A stretch of DNA of 64,000 nt from an uncultured Clostridia bacterium (GCA_944384905.1 CALWVE010000033.1:31697-95696), one strand, 5' to 3'; shown: positions 9,511-18,005, counted from the first letter of the stretch. Made by a program: numbers and translations. Notes: generated by a model not told the origin, from the sequence alone.

Positions 9511-9517
9511 TCCTAAA

Positions 9518-9617
9518 AACAGAGTAGGAATATGTGCGTTAAGATCCGCGTGGACGGGGAGTTGCCCGCGGGCGATGGAGTTTTCCAGCGATGCATATTC
9601 CGCATCCCGCTGTAAAA
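9518..9617 (+). promoter_or_regulatory. Tetrahydrofolate (THF) riboswitch
   Basis: The leader contains AGAGTAGG, then GTGCGTTAAG, GGACGGGGAGTTGCC, and the closing half GATGCATATTCCGCATCCCGC. These match in order the conserved core of the THF aptamer found before folT genes in Firmicutes; GAATATGTGC pairs with GCATATTC as in the known long helix. Position before a folate transporter supports the call. Confidence 0.88.
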
Positions 9618-9675
9618 CACCCGGTTGCTTTGCCGAAAGGCGGGCCGGGCGATGCGGCGTCTTTGTTTTACAAAA
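9601..9675 (+). terminator. Probable expression-platform terminator before folT
   Basis: CCGCATC (end of the aptamer) can pair with GATGCGG at 9650-9656, with inner CCCGG/CCGGG, followed by CGTCTTTGTTTT. Its first arm shares bases with the aptamer closing helix, so the structures would be exclusive. The long loop makes this less certain than the aptamer. Confidence 0.55.
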
Positions 9676-9690
9676 CAAGGAGGCTTTTTT

Positions 9691-10209
9691 ATGCTCAAAA
9701 AACGTGAACACCTCGAAACCATGATGATGCTGGCGCTGCTTTTGGCTATGCAGATCCTGCTCTCGCGCTTCTTTTCCATTACGGCGCTGAGCCAGAAAAT
9801 CGGCTTTTCCTTTTTGCCTGTTTTTCTGGCGGCACGCCGAAACGGCATTCCTGGCGCGGTCTTTGTGGGCGGCGTAGGCGATTTAATCGGCGCGCTTGCT
9901 TTCCCCGTAGGGCCGTATTTCTTCGGATTTACGGTAACGGCGGCGCTGGGCGGCGTACTGTACGGCGCATTTTTTAAGCGCAGTGTTTCCTGGCTTTCAA
10001 TTATAGCCGCTGTTGTGCTGTTCCAGATTTTTGGCTCTCTGGTGCTCAACACGGTTTGGCTTTCCATGATGCTCGGCAAGGGCTTTTGGATTTTGCTGCC
10101 CGGCCGCGTGATGCAGGCCATTATTATGGTTCCTGTACAGGTTGTGGTTGGCGGTTTGTTCCTGCGCCGTCAGGCCGTGAACCGTCTGCTGCATCAGACT
10201 GCTGTGTGA
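9691..10209 (+). CDS. folT: Folate ECF transporter S component
   Basis: 172 residues starting at ATG 9691 with CAAGGAGG 8 bases upstream; an upstream extension would run into the riboswitch. Five to six hydrophobic helices, with the S-component feature of small residues in helix 1 (MMLALLLAMQILLSRFFSI) and a GGVGDLIGALAFPVGPYFFGF segment typical of FolT. It binds folate at the outer face and works with shared EcfA/A'/T energising proteins, not encoded in this window. The THF riboswitch in the leader corroborates the substrate. Confidence 0.92.
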   Translation: MLKKREHLETMMMLALLLAMQILLSRFFSITALSQKIGFSFLPVFLAARRNGIPGAVFVGGVGDLIGALAFPVGPYFFGFTVTAALGGVLYGAFFKRSVSWLSIIAAVVLFQIFGSLVLNTVWLSMMLGKGFWILLPGRVMQAIIMVPVQVVVGGLFLRRQAVNRLLHQTAV

Positions 10210-10225
10210 TGAAAATAAATAAGTC

Positions 10226-10292
10226 TCTGCCTTCGGGCAGATTATAAAAAGAAAAACCTTCTGCCCGGATCCCCGCCCGGCAGAAGGTTTTT
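10226..10292 (+). terminator. Terminator of folT
   Basis: A small hairpin CTGCC-TTCG-GGCAG at 10226-10240 precedes a strong one: AACCTTCTGCC pairs with GGCAGAAGGTT and is followed by TTTTA (10252-10292). Confidence 0.8.
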
Positions 10293-10368
10293 AGCTTATT
10301 GAAAAAGATATGCGTAATTTAACAGCTTATACAAATAAAAAGTTAGAAAAAGCGTTTTCTAGACGAGA

Positions 10369-10530
10369 CAGGGAACCCCCGGCGAGGGTTCCCTACGAAT
10401 CAAACATCCGGTGGATGTTTGATTCTACCCTCCTGCGCTTATGGAAGTAAAAGAATTCCGCTCTCTGCGGAGAGTGGCCAAAGGCTCTGCCTTTGGAAAC
10501 CGCAAACCTTTGAAAAGGTTTGATCGAAAC
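10369..10530 (+). repeat. Dispersed multi-hairpin repeat, copy A
   Basis: 162 bases that align without gaps to 53635-53850 apart from one 57-base segment. Five successive hairpins: GGGAACCC/GGGTTCCC; ATCAAACATCC/GGATGTTTGAT; CCGCTCTC/GAGAGTGG; CCAAAGG/CCTTTGG; AAACCTTT/AAAGGTTT. Flanks ACAAATAAAAAGTT on the left and AACTTTTTATATTTGT on the right are nearly inverted repeats of one another. No open frame of note. It lies in the 384-base gap between convergent folT and the GNAT gene. I do not recognise it as a named family. Confidence 0.8.
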
Positions 10531-10593
10531 TTTTTATATTTGTTAATTTCTCTGTAGCTTTAGACTTTATAGGCCGTCTACTTTATCACGTTT

Positions 10594-11034
10594 TTACAGA
10601 TCAAACCGAAAAATCTTCACCGCCCGTTTTCCCTCGGCATACATTTCGTTATCCGAAGGAATAGCGGCTGTTTCCAAATAGCGCCCGCCGGCGATTTCGC
10701 ATGTTCTGGCTGACGCTGCATTATCGGGAACACAGGTAATAATCAGGTAATCCATTCCATGCTTTCGCGCCTGATGAAACAAAAGCGCACACGCTTTGGC
10801 GGCATACCGATGTCCGCGATACGCTTCTTCGATACCATAACCGATATTCCCGCCGATATACGTTTTCTCGTTGTGCCCGATCCGCAGATCACAATGGCCG
10901 ATTGTTGTCCCATCCGGCAAACAGATCTCAAAGTAATAAGCCGGAAGCCAGCGCTTCTGCGGCTGTTCTTCTGCTGTTTTTACCAGACGGAGAAAAATTT
11001 CGTCTGTACGCAAATCGTCACAATCGTAAAACAC
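10594..11034 (-). CDS. GNAT family N-acetyltransferase
   Basis: 146 residues from a GTG start with GGGAGG upstream. The acetyl-CoA binding motif A is read in YGIEEAYRGHRYAAKACALL (residues about 66-85, variant of the Q/R-x-x-G-x-G/A loop), followed by IITCVPDNAASARTCEIAGG, the typical motif B with the Asn and Ala-Ser-x-x-x pattern of RimJ/RimL-type enzymes. Acceptor unknown. Monocistronic and convergent with folT across the repeat. Confidence 0.85.
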   Translation of the reverse strand: MFYDCDDLRTDEIFLRLVKTAEEQPQKRWLPAYYFEICLPDGTTIGHCDLRIGHNEKTYIGGNIGYGIEEAYRGHRYAAKACALLFHQARKHGMDYLIITCVPDNAASARTCEIAGGRYLETAAIPSDNEMYAEGKRAVKIFRFDL

Positions 11035-11069
11035 AAGGGCACCTCCCAGTCATTCTAAAACAGCGCTAC

Positions 11070-13712
11070 TTACACTCTGCTTTGATGGCAGACCAGATAC
11101 AGAATTTGCCGGTGTTTTGAGAGTTCCAGCAAAACTTTGAGAGCACGGCGGATTTTTTCCTCATCCAGCGTGGCAAAAGGATCATCCAGAATCAGCAGCG
11201 GCTTTTCACCCGGGAACAGCGCATCCGTAACCGCCAGACGCAGGCAGATATCCATCAGCGCGCGGTATCCCTCGCTGAACGCTTCGGCCGGACGCGCCGC
11301 GCCGCTGCGCCGGGCGGAAACACGCAGGTCGGCATCCAGCGAAGCTTCGCCGAACGCTTCATCTACCGCCTGCATATAGTGGTTAAACTGACGGGCAATC
11401 GTATCTTTATAGCGGACATTCAAACTGGTGCGGGCTTTTTCAAGCCACTCCATCGTTCGGGTCAGCGTATCAAAATGCTGATTGGCGATTTGAAGCTGTT
11501 CTTCACATTGTGCCAGTTCCGTTTCGGTTTGGCTTACAGCCTCTACCGCGGCATCCAGGCGGACGGTTTCGGCATCGCAGGCCGAAATACGGCGCAAAAG
11601 TTCGTCGCGGGCACTTTGCAGTTTGCGGTTCTTGTCTTCCAGTTCTTCAAGCGGAGGCAGCGACGGGTCTACACCCTCGTCGCGGTGTTCGCGATTGAAT
11701 GCCGCGAGCGCAGTGCGGGCTTCTTCTGCGGCTTTATGAGTCTCGCTGGCTTCGCGCACGCCATCGCGGATACGCACGACGGCGTCTCCCAACCGCTCCA
11801 AACGCCCGATTTTAGGCAGATGATAGCGATCAAAAAACGCCAGTACGGCAGACTGCGCCTCGCTTTCACGGCGATGAAGCTGTTCCAGCCGCTTTTCATA
11901 CGCGGCAAGTTCTTCCCGGCGGCTATGCAGATCGTGCAGACGTTCCCGCACTTTTTGCAGCGCTTCTCCGTAAGGCAGGCTTTCCGGATCGAAATACCGG
12001 CCAAAGAAAAGATTCAGCGTTTTCTGCGGCTGCTTCATATTCTGGCTGTACTGCGCACGAATCCGCGCCAAACGGATCTCGTTTTCACGCAGCTGATCAA
12101 ACTCTGAAAGCGCGGCATCCAGTTCAAACAAAAGCGGCTCGGTTTTTTCATTCACGGCATTTAATCCGAACGGAGCCGTACAGGCCGCGACCGTTTGTGC
12201 AGCGGCTTTTGCGGCATTGGCACGCTCCTGCGCACGGCTTAGCTGCGCATCGATGCGGTTCTGCCGCGCAGCGCGTTGCTGTTCGGCCTCTTCTTTTCTG
12301 CGGTTATATACAAAAACGGAACCAACCGCGCAGAGCAGCGCCCCAATGCAAGCGCCAACGCCAGCCCAAATTCCGGCTATCTGCAAAACAAACAGCAAAA
12401 CGCCAACCACAGCCAGCACACCGGCCAGCACCCACAGTCCAACGGGCGGCACGGCCTTTGCAGGGGACTGTGCCTGCAGCGTTTCCGCTTCTTCGCGGGC
12501 CGCATCCCGTTCGCGGCAGATGAATTCATATTCCGCCAACGTGCGGCGCGCCGAGGAAATTTCCTCGCGGGTCAGCTTTTTCCCGTCGAAACGGCGGCGC
12601 AGTTCGGCCAATCGACTGGCTTCCGCCGGGGAAAGCACGCTGCCGCTCACGATCAGCGCCATTTCCTCATACTGCCGCACGGTTTCGGCGGTTTGGTTGA
12701 GTTCGTACTCGGTAGGCTCCAGATTTTTGAAAAAAGCCTGCGCCTGTTCGAGCCGCTCGCGCACGGATGTATCCTGTTCGGCTTCTACAATCTGTCTGCG
12801 CAAGGAAGAAGCCAGTTCGGCCTGTTCCCGGCAGTCTTCCAGTTCCTGCGGACTGGGAATACCATGGGCAAAAAAGGTGACAAACCGCTTTTCCTGCTGT
12901 TCTTTCTTCGCCACCTCGTTTTGAAGCCGCGTACGCTGCGCTTCCACTTCTTTAACGGCCCGCTGTTCAGCCGCGGCTTTTTTCTGGCGGCTTACAACGG
13001 CCAATTCTTTTTCAACCGGGGCAAGCATTCCGCGGGCTTCTTCGCCTTTTTTGCGAATCTCCTGCAAACGCGCAAGCTCTTCCTGCTGCTGTTGCAAGCG
13101 GCGGCGAAGCATTTCCTGTTCTTCTGCCAGACGAGCCGTTTCCCCGCCTGTTCCGCGCTTAAGACCGTAAAACCGGCGGCGTTCATCCAAAGCACGCACG
13201 GCAGCGTCATAATTGCGCACATCGTCGGTGTTTTCAACCAGACCGGTCAGGCGCGCCGAAATGCTGTTGGTAATCCCGGCGGAAAGTCCCCGCTGGGAAA
13301 GATAGGTTGTACGCGAAAAGGCCTCCGCATCCAGGCCAAACAGTTCCTCGCCGAGATTTTCGGAATAATCGGAACTTACCTTGCCTGTAACCAAATCGAT
13401 CAAGGTAAACACGTCGTCTTTGCCCTTCGGTTCAAACCGGCGTTCCACACGATAAGCGTGGCCGTCCACCTCGAAATCGAGCGAACCGCCAAACACACCG
13501 CCCTGCCAGGGCGTATAGCGTTTACGTTCGTTTTCGTCGAGCGAACGCTTGGTACTTACGGGCAAACCGTAAAACATAGCCTTAATAAACGCGGCCAGCG
13601 TTGTTTTTCCAAAGCCGTTTTCTTCCAGAAAAATCGTAAATCCCGGCTTAAATTCCCGCTCGAAAGAAGAAAGCGTACCGAAATTTTCTACCGAACACCG
13701 AAGCAGTTTCAC
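11070..13712 (-). CDS. YhaN-like SMC/Rad50-type ATPase with central membrane hairpin
   Basis: 880 residues from a GTG start at 13710-13712 that overlaps the stop of the preceding phosphoesterase gene (GTGA), which argues for coupled translation. N-terminal half-ATPase with phosphate loop EENGFGKTT (residues 30-38; the first Gly of the Walker A is Glu, seen in related clostridial proteins as far as I recall), long coiled coils (about 170-410 and 490-770), a hydrophobic pair near 425-470, and C-terminal Walker B LLILDDPFATLDEEK. Paired with a SbcD-like nuclease this resembles Bacillus YhaN/YhaO, implicated in DNA-end processing. The membrane segment suggests the coil is tethered to the envelope. 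Confidence 0.85.
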   Translation of the reverse strand: MKLLRCSVENFGTLSSFEREFKPGFTIFLEENGFGKTTLAAFIKAMFYGLPVSTKRSLDENERKRYTPWQGGVFGGSLDFEVDGHAYRVERRFEPKGKDDVFTLIDLVTGKVSSDYSENLGEELFGLDAEAFSRTTYLSQRGLSAGITNSISARLTGLVENTDDVRNYDAAVRALDERRRFYGLKRGTGGETARLAEEQEMLRRRLQQQQEELARLQEIRKKGEEARGMLAPVEKELAVVSRQKKAAAEQRAVKEVEAQRTRLQNEVAKKEQQEKRFVTFFAHGIPSPQELEDCREQAELASSLRRQIVEAEQDTSVRERLEQAQAFFKNLEPTEYELNQTAETVRQYEEMALIVSGSVLSPAEASRLAELRRRFDGKKLTREEISSARRTLAEYEFICRERDAAREEAETLQAQSPAKAVPPVGLWVLAGVLAVVGVLLFVLQIAGIWAGVGACIGALLCAVGSVFVYNRRKEEAEQQRAARQNRIDAQLSRAQERANAAKAAAQTVAACTAPFGLNAVNEKTEPLLFELDAALSEFDQLRENEIRLARIRAQYSQNMKQPQKTLNLFFGRYFDPESLPYGEALQKVRERLHDLHSRREELAAYEKRLEQLHRRESEAQSAVLAFFDRYHLPKIGRLERLGDAVVRIRDGVREASETHKAAEEARTALAAFNREHRDEGVDPSLPPLEELEDKNRKLQSARDELLRRISACDAETVRLDAAVEAVSQTETELAQCEEQLQIANQHFDTLTRTMEWLEKARTSLNVRYKDTIARQFNHYMQAVDEAFGEASLDADLRVSARRSGAARPAEAFSEGYRALMDICLRLAVTDALFPGEKPLLILDDPFATLDEEKIRRALKVLLELSKHRQILYLVCHQSRV

Positions 13713-14770
13713 AGCTGCACCCCTTCCCCGAGCAGCGCGCGGATTCCGCACGTCAGCACGCGTTCCTTTTCTTCCTGCGGCATACGCGAGGCCAAAACCA
13801 TCCGCACAAACTCTCCCTTTAAGGAAACGTCGTTGCGATAGGCCGCGGGATCAATCGCCAGACGGCTTTCGTCATAGACTTCGGCAAAATAAAAATGTGA
13901 ACGAAGCTGCTGTGTGAGATACGAAAGATCTTTTTCGGTTTCTACTTCATAGTGGCCGGTCAGGATCACGCGAACCAGATCCTCGGCCGGAAGATTATCC
14001 ACAGCGCCTAAAACGGCCGCTTCCACCTCGCGGGTCGTTACACAGCCCGTAATATCGGCTTCCACTTCATGCAGCGTACGGCGCGCCAAGGAAACAAACT
14101 GCACGCTGCGCCGGTCGGTATCCAGCACGATCATGCCCTTGCTGCCGCATTCGTCAAAACCGCGTCCTTCCAAACAGCCGGAATACGCCCAAACGCCGCG
14201 CTGATCCAGCTTTTTGCAAGTATACGTATGGTAATGCCCCAAAGCCAGATAGTCGATATTTTTATTCTGAAGCCGGGGCAGGCAAACCTGGTCTTCTCCG
14301 GCCGATGTGCCCTGCGCTCCATGGAAAACAGCAATATTAAACGGCTCTTTCGGAAAATCAACCGTATCATACAAATCCGGCGCCGAAAGATCTTCCGCCC
14401 CGCCGATGCGCACGTTTTCCAGCGAAAAAACCTTGAACTCCGATGAAAACAAGTGCAGATTTTCCGGCAGGTTCATGCCTTCAAAAGCCTGATGGCCGCC
14501 GTCGTGGTTGCCGCGCAGCAGATAAAAATCGATCTGCGGGTAATTGCGAACCGTATCAAGTACAAAAGCGGCCGCTTTGCGCGTAACGCGCGAAACATCA
14601 AACAAATCGCCGGCAATAATCACGGCGCGAACCTCGTTTTCTTTGGCATAAGCCGCCATAGCGGCAAACGTTTGCAGCATTTCGCTGCGTCGGGCAGCCG
14701 CCTTATCCGGCGGCAGATGCGTGCCCAAAGCGGAATCCAGATGGATATCCGCGCAATGGATCAATTTCAA
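13709..14770 (-). CDS. YhaO/SbcD-like metallophosphoesterase (DNA repair exonuclease family)
   Basis: 353 residues from a TTG start with AAGGGAG about 10 bases upstream. All calcineurin-type metal motifs are present: IHCADIHLDSALG (D-x-H) at residue 4, VIIAGDLFDVSR (GD) near 51, LLRGNHDGG (GNHD) near 84, VFHGAQG near 150, and LALGHYHTY (G-H-x-H) near 175. Layout equals the Mre11/SbcD nuclease domain with a short cap. It is the first gene of the pair with the YhaN-like ATPase, by analogy to SbcCD. Confidence 0.88.
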   Translation of the reverse strand: MKLIHCADIHLDSALGTHLPPDKAAARRSEMLQTFAAMAAYAKENEVRAVIIAGDLFDVSRVTRKAAAFVLDTVRNYPQIDFYLLRGNHDGGHQAFEGMNLPENLHLFSSEFKVFSLENVRIGGAEDLSAPDLYDTVDFPKEPFNIAVFHGAQGTSAGEDQVCLPRLQNKNIDYLALGHYHTYTCKKLDQRGVWAYSGCLEGRGFDECGSKGMIVLDTDRRSVQFVSLARRTLHEVEADITGCVTTREVEAAVLGAVDNLPAEDLVRVILTGHYEVETEKDLSYLTQQLRSHFYFAEVYDESRLAIDPAAYRNDVSLKGEFVRMVLASRMPQEEKERVLTCGIRALLGEGVQL

Positions 14771-14867
14771 TCCGGTCAGCTCCCTTTTCTCTCCCAGTTA
14801 TCTGCATCAAGTGCAGACAGTCATGCGTATTAAGTATAGCACAGCTGACAATATAAAGGAAAGGGCA

Positions 14868-14909
14868 AAAAATAAAAAAGCCGACACAAAACAACGGTTT
14901 TGCATCGGC
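14868..14909 (-). terminator. Terminator of the GntR/membrane protein operon
   Basis: Minus strand: GCCGATGCAAAAC pairs with GTTTTGTGTCGGC (one internal mismatch region), followed by TTTTTTATTTTTT, 14 bases after the stop codon. Confidence 0.8.
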
Positions 14910-14922
14910 CCTAAAGAGATGT

Positions 14923-16308
14923 TTATGCGTGCTGCGGCTGCATGGATTCAGCCAGTGCGGACACGTTTTCTTTTCCGCGGAAAGAGAAAATGTAGGTTTT
15001 CCGATCGGTTTGGATGAGCAGGAAATCATCGTCTGTCGGATCGAGCAGAACTTCACAGGAAGCATAACCGTCTACCCGGAAAGTACCCTTATACAGCGTG
15101 GGGAAATTCGTGCCCATCTGTTTGGAGCAATCCGGCAAATCTTCGAGAACGCTTACGTTTTGAACATCCGATTTTTCCACGGTATAGGTCGTTATTCCAT
15201 GGCTTACGGTCAGTTCCGTTTCCGAGACCGTACAGGTGATCGGAGAAAATTCCTCGGAAACCATCCAAACGCCCAGAAGCGGCATCAGCAAAATCAGCAG
15301 CGCCGCAAAGCCCATAAAGATTTTGCCGGCCGGACGCGCCAGATTGACACTGCTGTTCATACCGACACGATCGTTGACAATCAGGTGGCTGTCATTTTTG
15401 TTGTAGTAGAATTGTCCCCAAATCCAGAACGCATCTTCATCGGCGTACGGTGTTTCTGCGTTTGACATACCGGCGGCGGTCAGCTCTTGCTGGCGGGCGC
15501 GCACATGCAGTTCGATACCCAGCGCCGCCACACAAAGTACAGCCGTATACACCACGATGGCTGCCAGGAAAATCCAAGAAGAATCGCCCCAGACCATGGC
15601 AAATTCCAGACCCAGCGTAAGCCAGGCCATCAAGAGCCACATCGTATTCCAGCCGCGGCGGCGTACCCGGGTGAGTGCGACGTTCAGGTCGGTGTTCTCC
15701 CCCACCGTATCGGCGCGGCGGCGGATCAGAAACGCACACATCGGGCCGCACAAGGCTACAATGACAGCGAACGTGATGGACGTGATCGTCAGCGGCCAGA
15801 AATCATTGGCGTCTCTACGGAAAATCACCAGCAAAAGAACCGGAACCAGCGAAAGCACACTGCTGATGATAAACTGCGCACGGTGTACGCGGAACGGTTC
15901 CCGCACAGCGGCCTGCAAATCGGCAACCACAAACTGCTTACCGGCAGGCATCGGAGAAAACCAGTTATTTTCACGCTTGAGCTTCATCAGGCTGCGGTTT
16001 GCCAATGCATAAACCGCTACGGGCACGGCAATAGCTGGGATCAACCAGATACACAAAAGCAATGTCACAATCGATCCATACTGAATCGGCATACATCCAA
16101 ACGGAAGCACGAACAAAACAGCACACACCAGACGCAGGCGGCGCAGATAAGTTTTACACACAGCCAGAACCCGTTCGTCCTGCTGGGCGGCTGGGGTCAG
16201 TGTGACGCCCAGAATAATATTCTTTTTGGGCTTCACTTCGTTTCTCTGCACAAAATAGAGGATGGGGATCATCAGATCAAAACAAACAATCAAAAACAGA
16301 TTGAACAT
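14923..16308 (-). CDS. Multi-pass membrane protein with C-terminal PH-like domain, function unknown
   Basis: 461 residues from the ATG at 16306-16308 (GAGGAG 8 bases upstream). It shows roughly eight hydrophobic segments: one at the N-terminus (FLIVCFDLMIPILYF), pairs near 80-120, 165-215 and 245-285, and one near 355-380. The soluble tail (SPITCTVSETELTVSHG onward) resembles bacterial PH domains. The gene begins 14 bases after a GntR/YtrA-type regulator and must be co-transcribed with it. Such pairs often respond to cell-wall antibiotics, but no ABC ATPase is present here. No specific function assigned. Confidence 0.7.
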   Translation of the reverse strand: MFNLFLIVCFDLMIPILYFVQRNEVKPKKNIILGVTLTPAAQQDERVLAVCKTYLRRLRLVCAVLFVLPFGCMPIQYGSIVTLLLCIWLIPAIAVPVAVYALANRSLMKLKRENNWFSPMPAGKQFVVADLQAAVREPFRVHRAQFIISSVLSLVPVLLLVIFRRDANDFWPLTITSITFAVIVALCGPMCAFLIRRRADTVGENTDLNVALTRVRRRGWNTMWLLMAWLTLGLEFAMVWGDSSWIFLAAIVVYTAVLCVAALGIELHVRARQQELTAAGMSNAETPYADEDAFWIWGQFYYNKNDSHLIVNDRVGMNSSVNLARPAGKIFMGFAALLILLMPLLGVWMVSEEFSPITCTVSETELTVSHGITTYTVEKSDVQNVSVLEDLPDCSKQMGTNFPTLYKGTFRVDGYASCEVLLDPTDDDFLLIQTDRKTYIFSFRGKENVSALAESMQPQHA

Positions 16309-16322
16309 GAGGTTTTCTCCTC

Positions 16323-16703
16323 TCACAGATTTTCCTTGCCGTCGGCCTGCTCGAACAGGCTGCGGCACACGGACATAAACTCTTCATACGAACACCCGGA
16401 CGCCCGGGCCTCACAGATGATGCGTTCCAGTTCTTCTCGCGTATGAGATGAAAGCTTTCCGGGAGAGCGCAGCGCCACGCAAGCGCCATTTCGCCGTCCC
16501 ATGGTAATGTAGCCTTCTCCCTTGAGAAGCTGATACGCTTTGCTGACGGTCATCATGTTCACGCCGGCTTCATCCGCCAGCGCCCGCACAGAAGGAAGCC
16601 GTTCCCCCGGCAACAAGCGCCCGTCTGCAATCCCCCGAACAATCTGATCCCGGATTTGCCGGTAGATCGGAAGATCGTTTTCAAAATCCAGCTGGATCAA
16701 CAT
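16323..16703 (-). CDS. GntR family regulator, YtrA subfamily
   Basis: 126 residues from the ATG at 16701-16703 with AAAGGAGG upstream; the longer reading frame would begin beyond the promoter. N-terminal winged helix: LPIYRQIRDQIVRGIADGRLLPGERLPSVRALADEAGVNMMTVSKAYQLL, the GntR signature, then a short C-terminal dimerisation part typical of YtrA proteins. It likely represses its own operon through the long palindrome that overlaps the promoter. The same-length GntR at 28.9 kb is a paralogue. Confidence 0.92.
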   Translation of the reverse strand: MLIQLDFENDLPIYRQIRDQIVRGIADGRLLPGERLPSVRALADEAGVNMMTVSKAYQLLKGEGYITMGRRNGACVALRSPGKLSSHTREELERIICEARASGCSYEEFMSVCRSLFEQADGKENL

Positions 16704-16720
16704 ACATCTGCCTCCTTTCG

Positions 16721-16766
16721 TCTTATTTGTATTATAAAGTATAATACAAATAAGATAAAAAGTCAA
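16721..16766 (-). promoter_or_regulatory. Promoter with perfect 16-base inverted-repeat operator
   Basis: Minus-strand TTGACT (16761-16766), 17-base spacer, TATACT (16738-16743). TCTTATTTGTATTATA (16721-16736) and its exact reverse complement (16740-16755) are separated by 3 bases and cover the -10 and spacer, the expected place for a YtrA-type repressor. Confidence 0.85.
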
Positions 16767-16795
16767 GAATATCTCACAAAAAATTTTATAAAGGC

Positions 16796-16824
16796 TTGTT
16801 TCATAAAAGAAATTGCGGTACAAT
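16796..16824 (+). promoter_or_regulatory. Sigma-A promoter of the first URO-D gene
   Basis: TTGTTT (16796-16801), 17-base spacer, TACAAT (16819-16824), 54 bases ahead of the start codon. It diverges from the GntR promoter. Confidence 0.6.
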
Positions 16825-16878
16825 GCCCTAAAAGGAAACGCCTGACTCCATCGAAATCAACATGAAAGGGGTATTCCA

Positions 16879-17994
16879 ATGATCTGGAACCGAGAAGATT
16901 ATCTGGCACACATGCGTTTTTCCTATACCGGCAAAGAAATGTTTACCGAGCTGTTCGGCCTTTTGGTAGGGCTCGAAAAAGAATGGCGGCAGCAGGGCGC
17001 CAGCGAGCAGGAAATCGACCTTTCTGCTTTCGGCTGGGACAGCGTCCGCTATGCCACGCTGCCGATCCGCTGCGGCGCCATCACCGGCCTTGAGCCGCGT
17101 GTTTTAGAAGACACGCCGACGTATACCCTTTCGATCGATGAAATGGGACGCACGAAAAAGCTAATTAAGTCGAGCGCTACCATTCCGCTGCCGCTCGATT
17201 ATCCTGTAAAAAACATGGATGACTGGCTGAAAATCAAACACTGGTACACGTTCCGTGAGGATCGCGTGGATTGGGAAGCGCTGGACAATCTGGCTGCCCG
17301 TCAAAAAGAAGGCACGCTGATTCTGGCGCACATGCCCGGCGGATTTGACGAACCCCGGCAGCTAATGGGCGAAGAAGAATTGTGCCTGGCCTTTTATGAA
17401 CAGCCGGAACTGATTGAAGACATCCTGAAAACGATTTCGGAAACCTGCCTGAAAATTTACGAACGGGTCGCCTCCCGCGTCACGGTGGACTGCCTGTGTG
17501 TTCATGAAGACATGGCCGGAAAATCCGGACCGCTGGCCGGGCCCGCGCAGATTGAAGAATTTATCGGCCCTTACTACCGCAGCATCTGGGAACCGCTGCA
17601 CGCAGCGGGGAGCACCCTGTTTTCGCAGGACAGCGACGGCAACATGAACGCCGTGATCGAGCCATTTATTCAGGCGGGCGTCAATGTGTTCTATCCCTGT
17701 GAACCGGCCGCTGGCATGGATATTGTGGAGCTGCGCCGCAAATACGGGACACGCGCCGCCTTTAAAGGCGGGATCGACAAACACGCCCTGCGCGGCACGC
17801 TGGCCGATGTGGAAGCGGAACTCAACCGCAAAATCTGTCCCGAAACCATGGGCGGCGGCGTAATTTTTGCTCTGGATCACCGCATTCCAAACGGCGTGCC
17901 CATCGAAAACTACCGGTATTACGTCCGGCGCGGCCGCGAAATGCTTGGGCTTCCCCCGGCTGAACCTTCTCCCTTTGTGCGTATGGCGTTTTAA
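16879..17994 (+). CDS. Uroporphyrinogen decarboxylase-family protein (paralogue 1)
   Basis: 371 residues, PF01208 fold. The motif aligned with the zinc site of MtaA/MtbA methyltransferases reads DSDG (in LFSQDSDGNMNAVIEPF, about residue 254) instead of His-x-Cys-Gly, and the C-terminus has LDHRIPNGVPIENYRYYV, shared with paralogues 2 and 6. The N-terminal substrate loop of true HemE is not evident, and no haem gene is near. Members of this clade are common in gut Firmicutes with unknown substrate. It stands alone with its own promoter and terminator, 35 kb from the other five. Confidence 0.85.
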   Translation: MIWNREDYLAHMRFSYTGKEMFTELFGLLVGLEKEWRQQGASEQEIDLSAFGWDSVRYATLPIRCGAITGLEPRVLEDTPTYTLSIDEMGRTKKLIKSSATIPLPLDYPVKNMDDWLKIKHWYTFREDRVDWEALDNLAARQKEGTLILAHMPGGFDEPRQLMGEEELCLAFYEQPELIEDILKTISETCLKIYERVASRVTVDCLCVHEDMAGKSGPLAGPAQIEEFIGPYYRSIWEPLHAAGSTLFSQDSDGNMNAVIEPFIQAGVNVFYPCEPAAGMDIVELRRKYGTRAAFKGGIDKHALRGTLADVEAELNRKICPETMGGGVIFALDHRIPNGVPIENYRYYVRRGREMLGLPPAEPSPFVRMAF

Positions 17995-18005
17995 AATAAC
18001 GAAAA

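Noticed and set aside
12276..13841. 521-codon plus-strand frame opposite the YhaN-like gene
   Set aside because: Antisense shadow; product has no domain and no ribosome site.
16879..17994. Annotation of the URO-D genes as hemE
   Set aside because: The conserved HemE arginine loop is not evident, the metal-site motifs differ, and there are six paralogues without other haem genes.
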